A stretch of 64,000 bases of DNA from Streptomyces tauricus. Its GTDB lineage: Bacteria; Actinomycetota; Actinomycetes; Streptomycetales; Streptomycetaceae. The number at the start of each line of letters is the position of its first letter. Position 1 is the first letter of the stretch. Where the stretch lies: NCBI RefSeq assembly GCF_014650955.1, contig NZ_BMVY01000005.1, forward strand, positions 124,001 through 188,000, in the 5' to 3' direction. The notes beneath the pieces were generated by a model that ran no database searches, had not been told where the DNA came from, and saw only the letters and a list, made by a program, of their open reading frames with translations. Positions 54,189 to 62,935 of this stretch are shown piece after piece. The translations under genes were made by a program, and so were the position numbers.

Positions 54189-54956
54189 CTACAAGGCCTG
54201 AGAGGCCGACGAGGCACTCCAGTGGAACAACGCCATGGCCACACTGGTGGCGAGGTTGTAACTGGACACCTGGGGCCGCATCGGCAGCGAGACCAGATGG
54301 TCGGTACGGGCGCGCAGTTCCCCGGACAGCCCGCTGCGCTCGGACCCGAAGGCGAGAACCGCGTCGTCGGGAAGCTTCAGCGCCCGAATGTCCTCCCCCT
54401 CCGGATCAAGGGCGAACACCGGCCCGGAGGGCAACTCCTCCACGGTCACCCGCTCGACGGCCGTGGCGAAGTGCAGCCCCGCCCCGCCCCGCACCACCGT
54501 GGGATGCCACGGATCGAGCGTGCCGGTGGTGACGACCCCGGTCGCGCCGAATCCCGCCGCCAGCCGGATCACCGCCCCGGCGTTCCCGAGATTGCGCGGC
54601 TGGTCGAGGACGACCACGGGTGCGGTGCGGGGCGTACGGGCCAGCGCCCGCAGGTTGGCGTCACGTGAGGGACGTACCGCCAGGGCGGCCACCCCGGTGG
54701 GGTGCGGACGCGGGACGAGCGCCCGGTACGCGGTCTCCGGGACCTCCGCCAGGAGGACGTCCAGCGACTCCCGTACGTCCGGGGCCAGCTCGTCCGCGAG
54801 GGCGAGCGCGGCCGTCCGGTCGGTGGTGACGGCCACCAGGACCTCGGCGCTGAAGCGCAGTGCGTGCTTGAGGGCGTGGAAGCCGTCGAGCAGCACGGCG
54901 GTGTCGGCGAGCCGGTGCCAGACGCTCAGCGGCTCACGGTCGAGGGGGTCCGTCAT
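54189..54956 (-). CDS. TrmH/SpoU family RNA 2'-O-methyltransferase
   Basis: 255 residues. The three SPOUT motifs are present: LDQPRNLGNAGAVIR, AFGSERSGLS and SYNLATSVAMALF, which form the trefoil knot that binds S-adenosylmethionine. The N-terminal ~85 residues are a substrate-recognition domain. The target RNA cannot be read. Its ATG overlaps the HTTM gene stop (ATGA). Confidence 0.9.
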   Translation of the reverse strand: MTDPLDREPLSVWHRLADTAVLLDGFHALKHALRFSAEVLVAVTTDRTAALALADELAPDVRESLDVLLAEVPETAYRALVPRPHPTGVAALAVRPSRDANLRALARTPRTAPVVVLDQPRNLGNAGAVIRLAAGFGATGVVTTGTLDPWHPTVVRGGAGLHFATAVERVTVEELPSGPVFALDPEGEDIRALKLPDDAVLAFGSERSGLSGELRARTDHLVSLPMRPQVSSYNLATSVAMALFHWSASSASQAL

Positions 54957-56458
54957 GCCGTGAAGCCTACGTGCGGGTGATCGGCCGCTTCCGAGGGACG
55001 CGGCGCCGCCTCATCCGCCCCCTCGCCCGGCCCGTCCCCCGGCTCCTCGCCCGCCCCCTCGCCGGACTCCTCGCGCGGCCCCGGAACCGCACGCCCGAAG
55101 CCCCCGGGGCACCCGAAGCGTGCGAACCACCCTAGGCGCCCGAGGCGCCCGAGCCGCGTGCGCAGCCCCTCACGCGCGCGGGCGGCCCACCCACTGAGGC
55201 GGCGCAGGAAGGACGTCGGCAGGAAGACCGCGTCCGCGGCGATCATCGCGAGGGAGAAGAACGGCAGGCCCAGCACCAGGGCGATCACGGCGTGCTCGGT
55301 GATCATGACCGCCAGCAGGACGTTCTTCACCCGCCGGTTGAACAGCGTGAAGGGGAAGGCGACCTGCGCGACCACCGTCCCGTACGTCACCAGCATCACC
55401 ATGGTGCCGCTCGCGGACAGGAGGTCGGACAGGGCGGGCCAGGGGGAGAAGTAGTCCAGGTGCAGCGGGTAGTAGACGGCCGTGCCGTCCTGCCAGCGCG
55501 AGCCCTGGATCTTGTACCAGCCGGCGGTCGCGTAGATCAGACACGCCTCGGCCATGATCACGAAGAGGGCCGCGTTGTGGACGAGGTTGGCGACGACGTC
55601 GAGGAAGATCCGCGGCTGGTCGTTCCGGGCCGCGTACCGGCCGGCCAGCCACCACAGGGCATGGAGTGCCCACAGTCCCCAGTAGATCGTCCGCCAGCCG
55701 CCCAGCAGGCCGCCGTCGATCTTCCCGGCGAGCGTGACGGCCGCCAGGGCGAGCCCGAGCACGGCCCACAGAGCGATACCGACCCTGTCAGGCCGGACAC
55801 CGTCCCGGTCCTCCTGCGGCTGCCTTTCCCGTCCCGCACGCGCGCGTGCGGCCGCCGTCCGGCGTTCGCGCCGCGCGTCCAGCGACCACACCTGGCCGCA
55901 GCGGGTGAACACCAGATAGATCGCCATCAGGTGGATGACGTTGTCGCCGCCGTCCCCCATGAAGATGCTGCGGTTCTGGAGGGAGAGCACCCCGAGCAGG
56001 AAGAGCACGGACATGGTGCGGGTGCGCCAGCCCAGCATGAACAGGGCCGCGGAGAGCACGGCGAACCCGAAGACGATCTCGAACCAGATCTGGCTGTCGG
56101 CCCACATCAGGGCGGTGAAGGCGTGGTTGCTCGCGATGAGCTGCTGGGCCAGGTCCCAGCTCCAGGGTCCGTCGGGCCCGTACATCTCCTGGCGGTGCGG
56201 GAACTCCCGCAACAGGAAGAGCAGCCAGGTCCCGGCGAAACCTATCCGGATCACCGCGGTCTGGTACGGCCCCAGCGCGTGCCCGCTGAGGCGCGAGATG
56301 GCGTGCCCCAGCTTCCTGTCGAGCCGGTGCTTGCGGTCGAAACGGCTGATCCGTCCGGCCAGCCGCTCCCGCCCCGGACTGCTCACGGGGGTGTCGCCGC
56401 CGTCGTTCGGCGGGGTGCTGTCCTGGTAGCTCACCGGGGTGCTCCCGTGGTCGCTCAT
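54953..56458 (-). CDS. HTTM domain membrane protein (vitamin K-dependent carboxylase-like)
   Basis: 501 residues with about eight membrane helices. GPYQTAVIRIGFAGTWLLF, HRQEMYGPDGPWSWDLAQQL and ATAGWYKIQGSRWQDGTAVYYPLH are the HTTM wording, a fold shared with gamma-glutamyl carboxylase. The C-terminal ~70 residues are charged and disordered. Its ATG overlaps the DUF5819 stop, so the two form one unit and probably one complex. Confidence 0.9.
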   Translation of the reverse strand: MSDHGSTPVSYQDSTPPNDGGDTPVSSPGRERLAGRISRFDRKHRLDRKLGHAISRLSGHALGPYQTAVIRIGFAGTWLLFLLREFPHRQEMYGPDGPWSWDLAQQLIASNHAFTALMWADSQIWFEIVFGFAVLSAALFMLGWRTRTMSVLFLLGVLSLQNRSIFMGDGGDNVIHLMAIYLVFTRCGQVWSLDARRERRTAAARARAGRERQPQEDRDGVRPDRVGIALWAVLGLALAAVTLAGKIDGGLLGGWRTIYWGLWALHALWWLAGRYAARNDQPRIFLDVVANLVHNAALFVIMAEACLIYATAGWYKIQGSRWQDGTAVYYPLHLDYFSPWPALSDLLSASGTMVMLVTYGTVVAQVAFPFTLFNRRVKNVLLAVMITEHAVIALVLGLPFFSLAMIAADAVFLPTSFLRRLSGWAARAREGLRTRLGRLGRLGWFARFGCPGGFGRAVPGPREESGEGAGEEPGDGPGEGADEAAPRPSEAADHPHVGFTA

Positions 56459-57342
56459 CGGGCGCTCGCCGCCGTCTCCGTGGAGTCCACGGGCCGGGTC
56501 CCGGCCGCCCGGTCGGTGTCCGCGACCGGCCACCAGGGCAGCTGGCGCAGGACGGGCTTGTCGGACACCTGCTCCTCGCTCCACTCCGGCGGCGGCACAT
56601 TGGTCGTACGGGAACGGACCTGGACCTGCTGGATGACGGCCGCCCGGCCGCCCGCCTCCTCGCGGTCGAGCCGCAGAACCGCGATGCGGCGCAGATAGCG
56701 TTCGGAGAGGTCGCCGCGCAGACCGTTCGGCCGGTTCGCGTTGTCGTGGGTGGCCGCGAAGAAGTCCCAGGCCCGGCGCAGTTCGTTCTGCTGGGTGTGG
56801 CTGGGCAGCAGATTGCCGTCGATGACCCGGCCGTCGAGCGCGGAGAGGTCGTACCAGCGGGTCGTCCTGACGGCGCCGTCCACGCTCTTCACCTCGGCCC
56901 GGACCTGGACCGCGATGTTCTGCTGCAGCGGGTTGGGCGCGAAGAGCTTCCAGTTCTGCTCGAACTCCGGATAGATCCACTCGTCGATCGCCTGCCCGTG
57001 CTGCTTGGTGACCGTGTTCGACGGCGCGACATGCAGGAAGACCATGCCGAGGTGCGCACAGGCGACCACCGCGACGAGCGCGAACGCGAGGGCCGAGGCG
57101 ATCTGAAAGGGCAGGGAGAGCGCGGCGACACCCGCGGGAGGAGGCCCGACAGGGGGAGGACCGGCTGCGGAATGACCGACGGTGGGATGGCCCGCGGAGG
57201 GGGGATCGGCGGGGGGAGGATCGGCGGGGGTGGAGGCGCGGGCCGGGAGCGGGCCTGCGGCGGGAACGGTGGTGGCCGGGGGAGCCTCCGAGGGCTCGCC
57301 CGCCACGGGACGGGCGTTCGCGCCCTCGTCGTACGCACCCAT
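56455..57342 (-). CDS. DUF5819 membrane protein
   Basis: 295 residues from ATG 57342 (ATG 57360 would add six). A Pro-rich N-terminus with a PPADPPSAG-type repeat, one hydrophobic helix (near 82-105; ALAFALVAVVACAHLGMVFL), and an outer domain with WKLFAPNPLQQNIAVQVRAE. It is usually found next to HTTM proteins, as here. Function is unknown. Confidence 0.88.
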   Translation of the reverse strand: MGAYDEGANARPVAGEPSEAPPATTVPAAGPLPARASTPADPPPADPPSAGHPTVGHSAAGPPPVGPPPAGVAALSLPFQIASALAFALVAVVACAHLGMVFLHVAPSNTVTKQHGQAIDEWIYPEFEQNWKLFAPNPLQQNIAVQVRAEVKSVDGAVRTTRWYDLSALDGRVIDGNLLPSHTQQNELRRAWDFFAATHDNANRPNGLRGDLSERYLRRIAVLRLDREEAGGRAAVIQQVQVRSRTTNVPPPEWSEEQVSDKPVLRQLPWWPVADTDRAAGTRPVDSTETAASAR

Positions 57343-57501
57343 TGCGCCCCGTTTCCCCATGTCTGCCCGATTGTCGCCGCCCGTCCGGCGACGGCGACGG
57401 CCGCACCGGAACGGTACTCAGCCCCACCCGCCCGGCACAGCCCAGGGGGCACAGCGGAGCGGTGGCCACCTTACGGCCCGCGCCTCCCCCGAACCGAAGG
57501 C

Positions 57502-57515
57502 ACCGAACGATCGGT
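57502..57515. promoter_or_regulatory. Second perfect copy of the paaH/paaN palindrome (opposite strand)
   Basis: ACCGAACGATCGGT is the complement of the site at 52303. It lies about 160 bases ahead of the DUF5819 start and 180 ahead of the dehydrogenase start. Confidence 0.8.
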
Positions 57516-57601
57516 CGGGCAACTTCGCGCGCCCCGCCGTGCGCGGCGGACGACGGCTGAACCGTCCGAGACGACCCGGGACCGCCACCGTTCCCTTTTT
57601 G

Positions 57602-57615
57602 TAGAACCTGTTCTA
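57602..57615. promoter_or_regulatory. KstR-like operator TAGAACCTGTTCTA
   Basis: The 14-base perfect palindrome fits the mycobacterial KstR consensus TNNAACNNGTTNNA. It sits 82 bases ahead of the GTG start of the dehydrogenase gene. Confidence 0.75.
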
Positions 57616-57697
57616 TCTTGACGCTCCGCCAGACCGACGCGACGGACCGACGCGACAGATCGGCTCGACCCGACAGACCGACCGGGAGGACGGGACC

Positions 57698-58834
57698 GTG
57701 GACTTCACCTTCACCGAGGAACAGCAGGCGGCCGTGGAGGCGGCGAAGGCGGTCCTCACGGGGGTCGCGCCGGACGGCGTACCGAGTCCCGCGCTCACCG
57801 CGGGCGCCGTCGCGGACGACTTCGACCGAGCGCTGTGGACCCGGCTCGCCGACGCGGACCTGCTGAGCCTGCTGCTCGACGCACGCCACGGCGGCGCCGG
57901 TCTGGACGCCGTCGCCCTGTGCCTGGTGCTGCGGGAGTCGGCGAAGGTACTCGCCAGGGTTCCGCTGCTGGAGAGCACGGCGGCAGCCGTGGCCGTACAG
58001 ACCTACGGCGGCGAGGAGTTGAAGGCCGACCTGCTCGGACGGGCCGGCCGGGGCGAGCTGGTGCTGACGGTCGCCGCGAACGGACGGACCGGACACGACG
58101 GCGCCGAACTCGCCGTGACCGCCAGGCAGGAGAACGGCACGTGGGTGCTGGACGGCCTGCAGACGGCCGTCCCCTGGGCGCAGAACGCCGACTTCGTCCT
58201 CGTACCCGCCCTGAGCACCGGCACGGGCCGCTCCGTGCTCGCCCTCGTGCCCCACGGCCACCAGGGCGCGACGCTCGCCGAGCAGATCTCGACGACGGGC
58301 GAGCTGCTCGGTGAACTCCGCCTCGATTCCGTACGGATCCCCGCCCGTGACGTCATCGACGCCGACGGTGCGTGGGAGTGGCTGCGGAACCTGCTCGCCA
58401 CCGGAACGTGCGCGCTGGCCCTCGGGCTGGGCGAGCGGGTCCTCGCCATGACGAGCGAATACACCGGCAAGCGGGAGCAGTTCGGTTTCCCGGTCGCCAC
58501 GTTCCAGGCCGTGGCCGTGCAGGCCGCCGACCGCTACATCGATCTGCGTGCCATGGAGGCGACCCTCTGGCAGGCCGCGTGGCGGATCAGCACGGGGGCG
58601 GGCGGCGCGCTGCCCGCGTCCGGTGACGTGGCCGTCGCCAAGGTCTGGGCCTCCGAGGGCGTACGCCGGGTCGTACAGACCGCGCAGCATCTGCACGGGG
58701 GCTTCGGCGCGGACACCGACTACTCACTGCACCGGTACCACGCCTGGGCCAAGCACCTGGAGCTGTCCCTCGGCCCGGCGGCGGCCCACGAGGAGGCACT
58801 GGGCGACCTACTGGCGGCCCACCCCCTGGGATGA
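57698..58834 (+). CDS. Acyl-CoA dehydrogenase, short form lacking the usual catalytic Glu region
   Basis: 378 residues, GTG start. The N-terminal helical, beta (TGHDGAELAVTARQ) and C-terminal helical (LHGGFGADTDYSLHRYHAW) domains of the family are present. Where most members have the C-terminal catalytic Glu (YEGT), this one reads HAWAKHLELSLG, so the base may come from elsewhere or from a partner. Heteromeric FadE pairs of steroid side-chain breakdown have one such subunit. A KstR-like site precedes it. No partner dehydrogenase lies next to it. Confidence 0.88.
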   Translation: MDFTFTEEQQAAVEAAKAVLTGVAPDGVPSPALTAGAVADDFDRALWTRLADADLLSLLLDARHGGAGLDAVALCLVLRESAKVLARVPLLESTAAAVAVQTYGGEELKADLLGRAGRGELVLTVAANGRTGHDGAELAVTARQENGTWVLDGLQTAVPWAQNADFVLVPALSTGTGRSVLALVPHGHQGATLAEQISTTGELLGELRLDSVRIPARDVIDADGAWEWLRNLLATGTCALALGLGERVLAMTSEYTGKREQFGFPVATFQAVAVQAADRYIDLRAMEATLWQAAWRISTGAGGALPASGDVAVAKVWASEGVRRVVQTAQHLHGGFGADTDYSLHRYHAWAKHLELSLGPAAAHEEALGDLLAAHPLG

Positions 58835-58879
58835 CCGGCGGACCGGGCGACCAGGCGACCGGTATGCCCGGGGCCCGGC

Positions 58880-58995
58880 GCCGGAATCAGGATCGGGAAT
58901 CCGCGGCGGACCCGGGACCGGGACCCGAAAGCCGTGGCCGGACCGAGACCCGAAAGCCATGGCGGCGGACCCGGGATCCATGGCCGGGTCCCGCC
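58880..58995. repeat. Short imperfect direct repeats after the acyl-CoA dehydrogenase
   Basis: gacccgaaagcc followed by g/atggc occurs twice (near 58923 and 58949), and gggatccatggccgggtccc resembles it; a GC-rich stretch between the stop at 58834 and the rhodanese stop at 59019. No gene seen. Confidence 0.5.
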
Positions 58996-59018
58996 CGGGT
59001 GCCCGAGGCAGGGGTCCG

Positions 59019-59366
59019 CTACAGCACGAACCCCGGCTGCCCCTCTGTGTTCACCACGGGGCGGCCCTTGGCGGCCCAGTCCTGCATGCCGCCGGCGACG
59101 TTCACCGCGTCGACGCCCTGCTGGTTCAGGTACATGGCGACCTGCGCCGACCGGCCGCCGGAACGGCAGATCACGTTGACCCTGCCGTCCTGCGGGGCCG
59201 CCTCGGTCAACTCGCCGTAGCGGGCCACGAAATCACTGATGGGGATGTGCAGGGCCCCTTCGGCGTGACCCGCCTGCCACTCGTCGTCCTCCCGGACGTC
59301 CAGCAGGAAGTCTCCGTCCGCGAGATCTCCGACCTCGACCGTGGGCACACCAGCTCCGAAACTCAT
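59019..59366 (-). CDS. Rhodanese-domain sulfurtransferase
   Basis: 115 residues, one rhodanese domain. The active-site loop CRSGGRS carries the catalytic Cys, preceded by FLLDVREDDEWQAGH. It moves sulfur from thiosulfate or persulfides to acceptors. ATG 59366 gives the normal length. Confidence 0.93.
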   Translation of the reverse strand: MSFGAGVPTVEVGDLADGDFLLDVREDDEWQAGHAEGALHIPISDFVARYGELTEAAPQDGRVNVICRSGGRSAQVAMYLNQQGVDAVNVAGGMQDWAAKGRPVVNTEGQPGFVL

Positions 59367-59492
59367 GCCCCCGACGCTACCCGACCGCCACATCCCACAA
59401 CTCCGCCCCACCACCCGGGAACCGCCCGACCACCACGGCCGGGGCCGTCCGCGGTCAGGCACCGCGGCGGCACAGTTGGGCGCCGGGGGCGT

Positions 59493-60605
59493 TCAGGCCC
59501 CGTTGCCGAGGAGGCCCGCCAGCTCCGCTTCCCGCTCGCTCACCTGCGTGAGCAACTGCTCGGCGATCTCCTCCAGCAGCCGGTCCGGGTCGTCCGGCGC
59601 GATCTTGAGCATCCCGCCGATCGCGCTCTCCTCCAGGTCGCGGGCGACGAGCGCGAGCAGTTCCTTGCGCTGGGCGAGCCATTCGAGACGGGCGTAGAGC
59701 TCCTCGCTGCGGCTCGGCCGCCACTCCTCCGTGACGGGTCCCGCGGCCCACTCCTCGGACAGCTCCCGGAGCAGGGCCTCGTCCCCACGGCCGTAGGCCG
59801 CGTTGACGCGGGAGATGAACTCGTCGCGCCGCGTGCGCTCCGTGTCGTCCTGCGCCAGGTCGGGGTGTGCCTTGCGGACGAGCTCCCGGTAGAGCTTGCG
59901 GGCCTCGTCGCTCGGCCGCACCCGCTGCGGCGGGCGCACCGGCTGCTCGGTCAGCATGGCCGACGCCTCCGGGGACAGTCCGTCCGAGTCGAGCCAGTCG
60001 TGGAACAGCTCCTCTATGCCCGGCATCGGCATGACCCTGGCCCGGGCCTCCTTCGCCTTGCGCACATCCTCCGGGTCACCGGTGCTCGCGGCCCGCGCCT
60101 CGGCGATCTGCGCCTCCAGCTCGTCGAGCCGCGAGTACATCGGGCCGAGCCGCTGGTGGTGCAGCCGGGAGAAGTTCTCCACCTCGACCCGGAACGTCTC
60201 CACCGCGATCTCGAACTCGATCAACGCCTGCTCGGCCGCACGCACGGCCCGCTCAAGCCGCTCCTCGGGCCGCTCGCCCCCGTCACCGCCCACGGGCTCG
60301 TCGCCTCCACCGGCACCGGCCGACGCGCCGACACCCGAGTCAGCGTCCGCGCCCGCCTCCGCTTCCGGGCCGCCACCGGCCTCATCGACCGACTCGGCAC
60401 GGACTTCACCACCGGCACCGGCCTCGGCATCCGCCTTGGCCTCGGCATCCGCGGATGACTCGCCACCGGCCGCGCCGGCCGGCTCGGCGCCTGCGTCGGC
60501 ACCCCCGCCGGCAGGCGACTCGGCACGCGATTCACCGGCGACCGGCTCCGCGGAGGGCTCGGACGGCGGCTCGGACGGGGACTGCTCAGCTTCCGGGGTC
60601 GTCAC
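59493..60605 (-). CDS. J-domain protein with acidic N-terminus
   Basis: 370 residues. The first ~125 are Ala/Glu/Gly-rich and disordered, then a coiled coil (about 128-185, ALIEFEIAVETFRVEVENF), then a DnaJ-like domain with the HPD motif in VRKAHPDLAQDD (near residue 246). The HPD loop stimulates the ATPase of DnaK-type chaperones. It lacks the Gly/Phe and zinc domains of DnaJ. Its partner and target are unknown. Confidence 0.85.
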   Translation of the reverse strand: MTTPEAEQSPSEPPSEPSAEPVAGESRAESPAGGGADAGAEPAGAAGGESSADAEAKADAEAGAGGEVRAESVDEAGGGPEAEAGADADSGVGASAGAGGGDEPVGGDGGERPEERLERAVRAAEQALIEFEIAVETFRVEVENFSRLHHQRLGPMYSRLDELEAQIAEARAASTGDPEDVRKAKEARARVMPMPGIEELFHDWLDSDGLSPEASAMLTEQPVRPPQRVRPSDEARKLYRELVRKAHPDLAQDDTERTRRDEFISRVNAAYGRGDEALLRELSEEWAAGPVTEEWRPSRSEELYARLEWLAQRKELLALVARDLEESAIGGMLKIAPDDPDRLLEEIAEQLLTQVSEREAELAGLLGNGA

Positions 60606-60757
60606 CCGCCCAGCCTAGGCCACAGCTCCCCCCGCCACCCGAACCCGCCCCGGGCGGGCCAAGGGACGGCCCGCGCCCCGCGCCCGCCCGGCCGAGGACG
60701 CTCCGCCACCCGCTCCGGGCCGGATCGTCTGCCCGGGCAGACGCGGGTGGCTGCCGC

Positions 60758-62227
60758 TCAGACCCCCAGCTCCCCCGCGATCCGCCCCGAGCGCACGGCC
60801 GTCACCAGTTCCGCGTGGTCGGCCTCGGTCCGGTCCGCGTACGCCACCGAGAAGTCGGCTATCGCCTCGTCCAGCTCCTCGTTCTTTCCGCAGTAGCCCG
60901 AGAGCAGCCGCGGATCGGCGCTGTGCGCGTGGGCCCGCGCCAGCAGCGCACCCGTCATCCGCGCGTAGTCGTCTATCTGGTCCGCGGCCAGCGCCGCGGG
61001 GTCCACGCTGCCCTTGCGGTTGCGGAACTGGCGCACCTGGAAGGGGCGTCCGTCGACCGTCGTCCAGCCGAGGAGGTTGTCGCTGACGACCTGCATGCGC
61101 TTCTGGCCGAGGACGACCCGGCGGCCCTCGTGCTCGGTCTCCGGCAGCGGAAGACCGGCCGTCTTCAGATGCGGCAGCAGGACGGACGCGCGGGCCTCCT
61201 TCACCTGGAGGACGAGCGGCTCGTCACAGTGGTCCAGCAGCAGCACCACGTACGAACGGGTGCCCACGCTGCCGGTGCCGACCACCCGGAAGGCGACATC
61301 GTGCACCGCGTACTGCGCGAGGAGCGGGAGCCGGTCCGGGGAGAGCGTGCCCAGGTACTCCTCAAGCGACAGCGCCACCGCGGTGGCCTCGTCGTCCGGG
61401 ACGCGGCGCAGCACTGGCGGGGCGTCGACGAATTGGCGGCCTCCGCCCTCTACGGCCTTCGTCGACTTCGCCGCGAACCGTCCGCTGGTGTTGGACCGCG
61501 CCTTCTCCGAGACCCGCTCCAGGGTGCCGAGCAGGTCGTGGGCGTCGGCGTGCGAGACCAGTTCCTCGTCCGCGATGGCGTTCCACGCGTCCAGGGCCGG
61601 GAGCTTGGCGAGCAGCCGCATCGTGCGCCGGTAGGAACCGGCCGTGAAGTGCGCGGCCTTGCGGCAGGTGTCCTCGTCCGCCCCCGCCTCACGCGCGGCG
61701 AGCACCAGCGAGGTCGCCAGGCGTTTGAGGTCCCACTCCCACGGTCCCCGCACCGTCTCGTCGAAGTCGTTCAGGTCGATGACGAGGCCGCCGCGGGCGT
61801 CCCCGTACAGGCCGAAGTTGCCCGCGTGCGCGTCGCCGCAGATCTGGGCGCCGATGCCCGTCACGGGCGTGCGCGCCAGGTCGTACGCCATGAGGCCGGC
61901 CGAACCGCGCAGGAAGGCGAACGGTGTGGCCGCCATCCTGCCCACCCGAAGCGGAGTGAGCTCGGGGATACGACCGCGGCCGGACTCCTCGACGGCCGTC
62001 ACCGCGTCCGGGCGGTCGCCGTTCGTGTCGAGCGACGCGTGCGCGTCGCGCGGGACGCGGGCCCGCAGGGCTTTGCCCTCTTTCTTGGCCGAGTCCTCCG
62101 CCGGCCACGGCGCGAACCCGCGCACCGCCGGAATCCTCGCCCTACCGACCGACCCGGCCGCCCCGGATCCGCCGGCCGCTCCGATTCCGCCGGTCGTGCC
62201 GGTCACCGCTCCACCGGTCTCACTCAC
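60758..62227 (-). CDS. DUF2252 family protein
   Basis: 489 residues. ICGDAHAGNFGLYGD and VIDLNDFDET are kinase-like loops of this family and recall the Brenner motif of aminoglycoside kinases. The N-terminal ~40 residues are a Gly/Ala repeat. DUF2252 proteins are common in actinobacteria and have no established function. Two DnaA boxes lie in the region ahead of it. Confidence 0.9.
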   Translation of the reverse strand: MSETGGAVTGTTGGIGAAGGSGAAGSVGRARIPAVRGFAPWPAEDSAKKEGKALRARVPRDAHASLDTNGDRPDAVTAVEESGRGRIPELTPLRVGRMAATPFAFLRGSAGLMAYDLARTPVTGIGAQICGDAHAGNFGLYGDARGGLVIDLNDFDETVRGPWEWDLKRLATSLVLAAREAGADEDTCRKAAHFTAGSYRRTMRLLAKLPALDAWNAIADEELVSHADAHDLLGTLERVSEKARSNTSGRFAAKSTKAVEGGGRQFVDAPPVLRRVPDDEATAVALSLEEYLGTLSPDRLPLLAQYAVHDVAFRVVGTGSVGTRSYVVLLLDHCDEPLVLQVKEARASVLLPHLKTAGLPLPETEHEGRRVVLGQKRMQVVSDNLLGWTTVDGRPFQVRQFRNRKGSVDPAALAADQIDDYARMTGALLARAHAHSADPRLLSGYCGKNEELDEAIADFSVAYADRTEADHAELVTAVRSGRIAGELGV

Positions 62228-62301
62228 TCGAACCGCCTCCCCCGCGCACGAACATCAACTCGGGACGACCGTACCGCCGGGCGCCGATTCGCGTGAGCCC
62301 C

Positions 62302-62328
62302 TGTGGACAACTCCGCACCTGTGGATAA
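62302..62328. other. Two DnaA boxes in tandem
   Basis: TGTGGACAA (62302-62310) and TGTGGATAA (62320-62328) are the complements of TTGTCCACA and TTATCCACA, 18 bases apart and in the same direction. Confidence 0.75.
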
Positions 62329-62372
62329 CACCCCAGCTCAGCAAGGGGGCCGACGAGACCCGGCCCGCTCCG

Positions 62373-62744
62373 CTACTTCCGGAACTGCTCTGCGCAACGG
62401 CCGTCCTCCAACAGGTACTTCTCCGCCCACATGCCCAGTTCCCTGAGCGCGGGCTCCAGCGCGGAACCGGCCTCCGTCAGCCGGTAGGAGACACGCAGCG
62501 GCGGCCCCTCGTCGACCTCGCGCACCACGACCCCGACCCCCGCCAGTTCGGTGAGCCGGTCGGAGAGCATGCGCTCGCTGATGCCGGGGATGGCCCGGCG
62601 CAGGTCCGCGAAGTGCACGGGGGCAGGCATGAGCACGGCCACGATCGGGCCCGTCCAGCGCTTTCCGATCACCTGGAAGACACGGGTGATGCCGTCGTCG
62701 ACCCGCCTGCACGACGCAGCGTCGTGGTTTTCCTGGACCGCCAT
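62373..62744 (-). CDS. HxlR family regulator
   Basis: 123 residues from ATG 62744 (ATG 62771 would add nine). The winged helix has WTGPIVAVLMPAPVHFADLRRAIPGISERMLSDRLTEL, the HxlR pattern, and a Cys near the N-terminus (ASCRR) that may sense redox or quinones. It is divergent from the azoreductase gene, which it likely controls. Confidence 0.92.
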   Translation of the reverse strand: MAVQENHDAASCRRVDDGITRVFQVIGKRWTGPIVAVLMPAPVHFADLRRAIPGISERMLSDRLTELAGVGVVVREVDEGPPLRVSYRLTEAGSALEPALRELGMWAEKYLLEDGRCAEQFRK

Positions 62745-62935
62745 GCCTTCAGGGTACTTGCCGCGCCGCATGGGGATGAAAAAAAGTAAGCTCCTGTGTT
62801 ATTCATAGTTACGAACGAAAAAGCAACGCCGTGGGCGAGTCCTGACCCGGCTCATCCACGGCGCCAACACCCCCTTTTTCGGCGCACGCCCCCCTTCGAA
62901 GACCTCAGATTTCGAACACCTCAAATGGAGAACCC
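62745..62935. promoter_or_regulatory. Promoter region between the HxlR regulator and azoreductase genes
   Basis: An A-T-rich stretch (62775-62825) contains GTAAG-17-GTTAC with a TTATTCATA centre, a plausible HxlR site. Confidence 0.45.

Larger units (their letters stand above)
57343..57697. promoter_or_regulatory. Divergent promoter region of the DUF5819/HTTM and acyl-CoA dehydrogenase genes
   Basis: 355 bases with no gene. It holds the ACCGAACGATCGGT palindrome (57502-57515) and the KstR-like site (57602-57615); the A-T-rich spot at 57590-57620 is the probable promoter of the dehydrogenase gene. Confidence 0.6.

Noticed and set aside
54953..58696. A 1247-codon minus-strand frame upstream of the HTTM gene
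   Set aside because: It runs antisense to the acyl-CoA dehydrogenase and through the other frame of DUF5819. The HTTM start at 56458 overlaps the DUF5819 stop, which explains the real gene.
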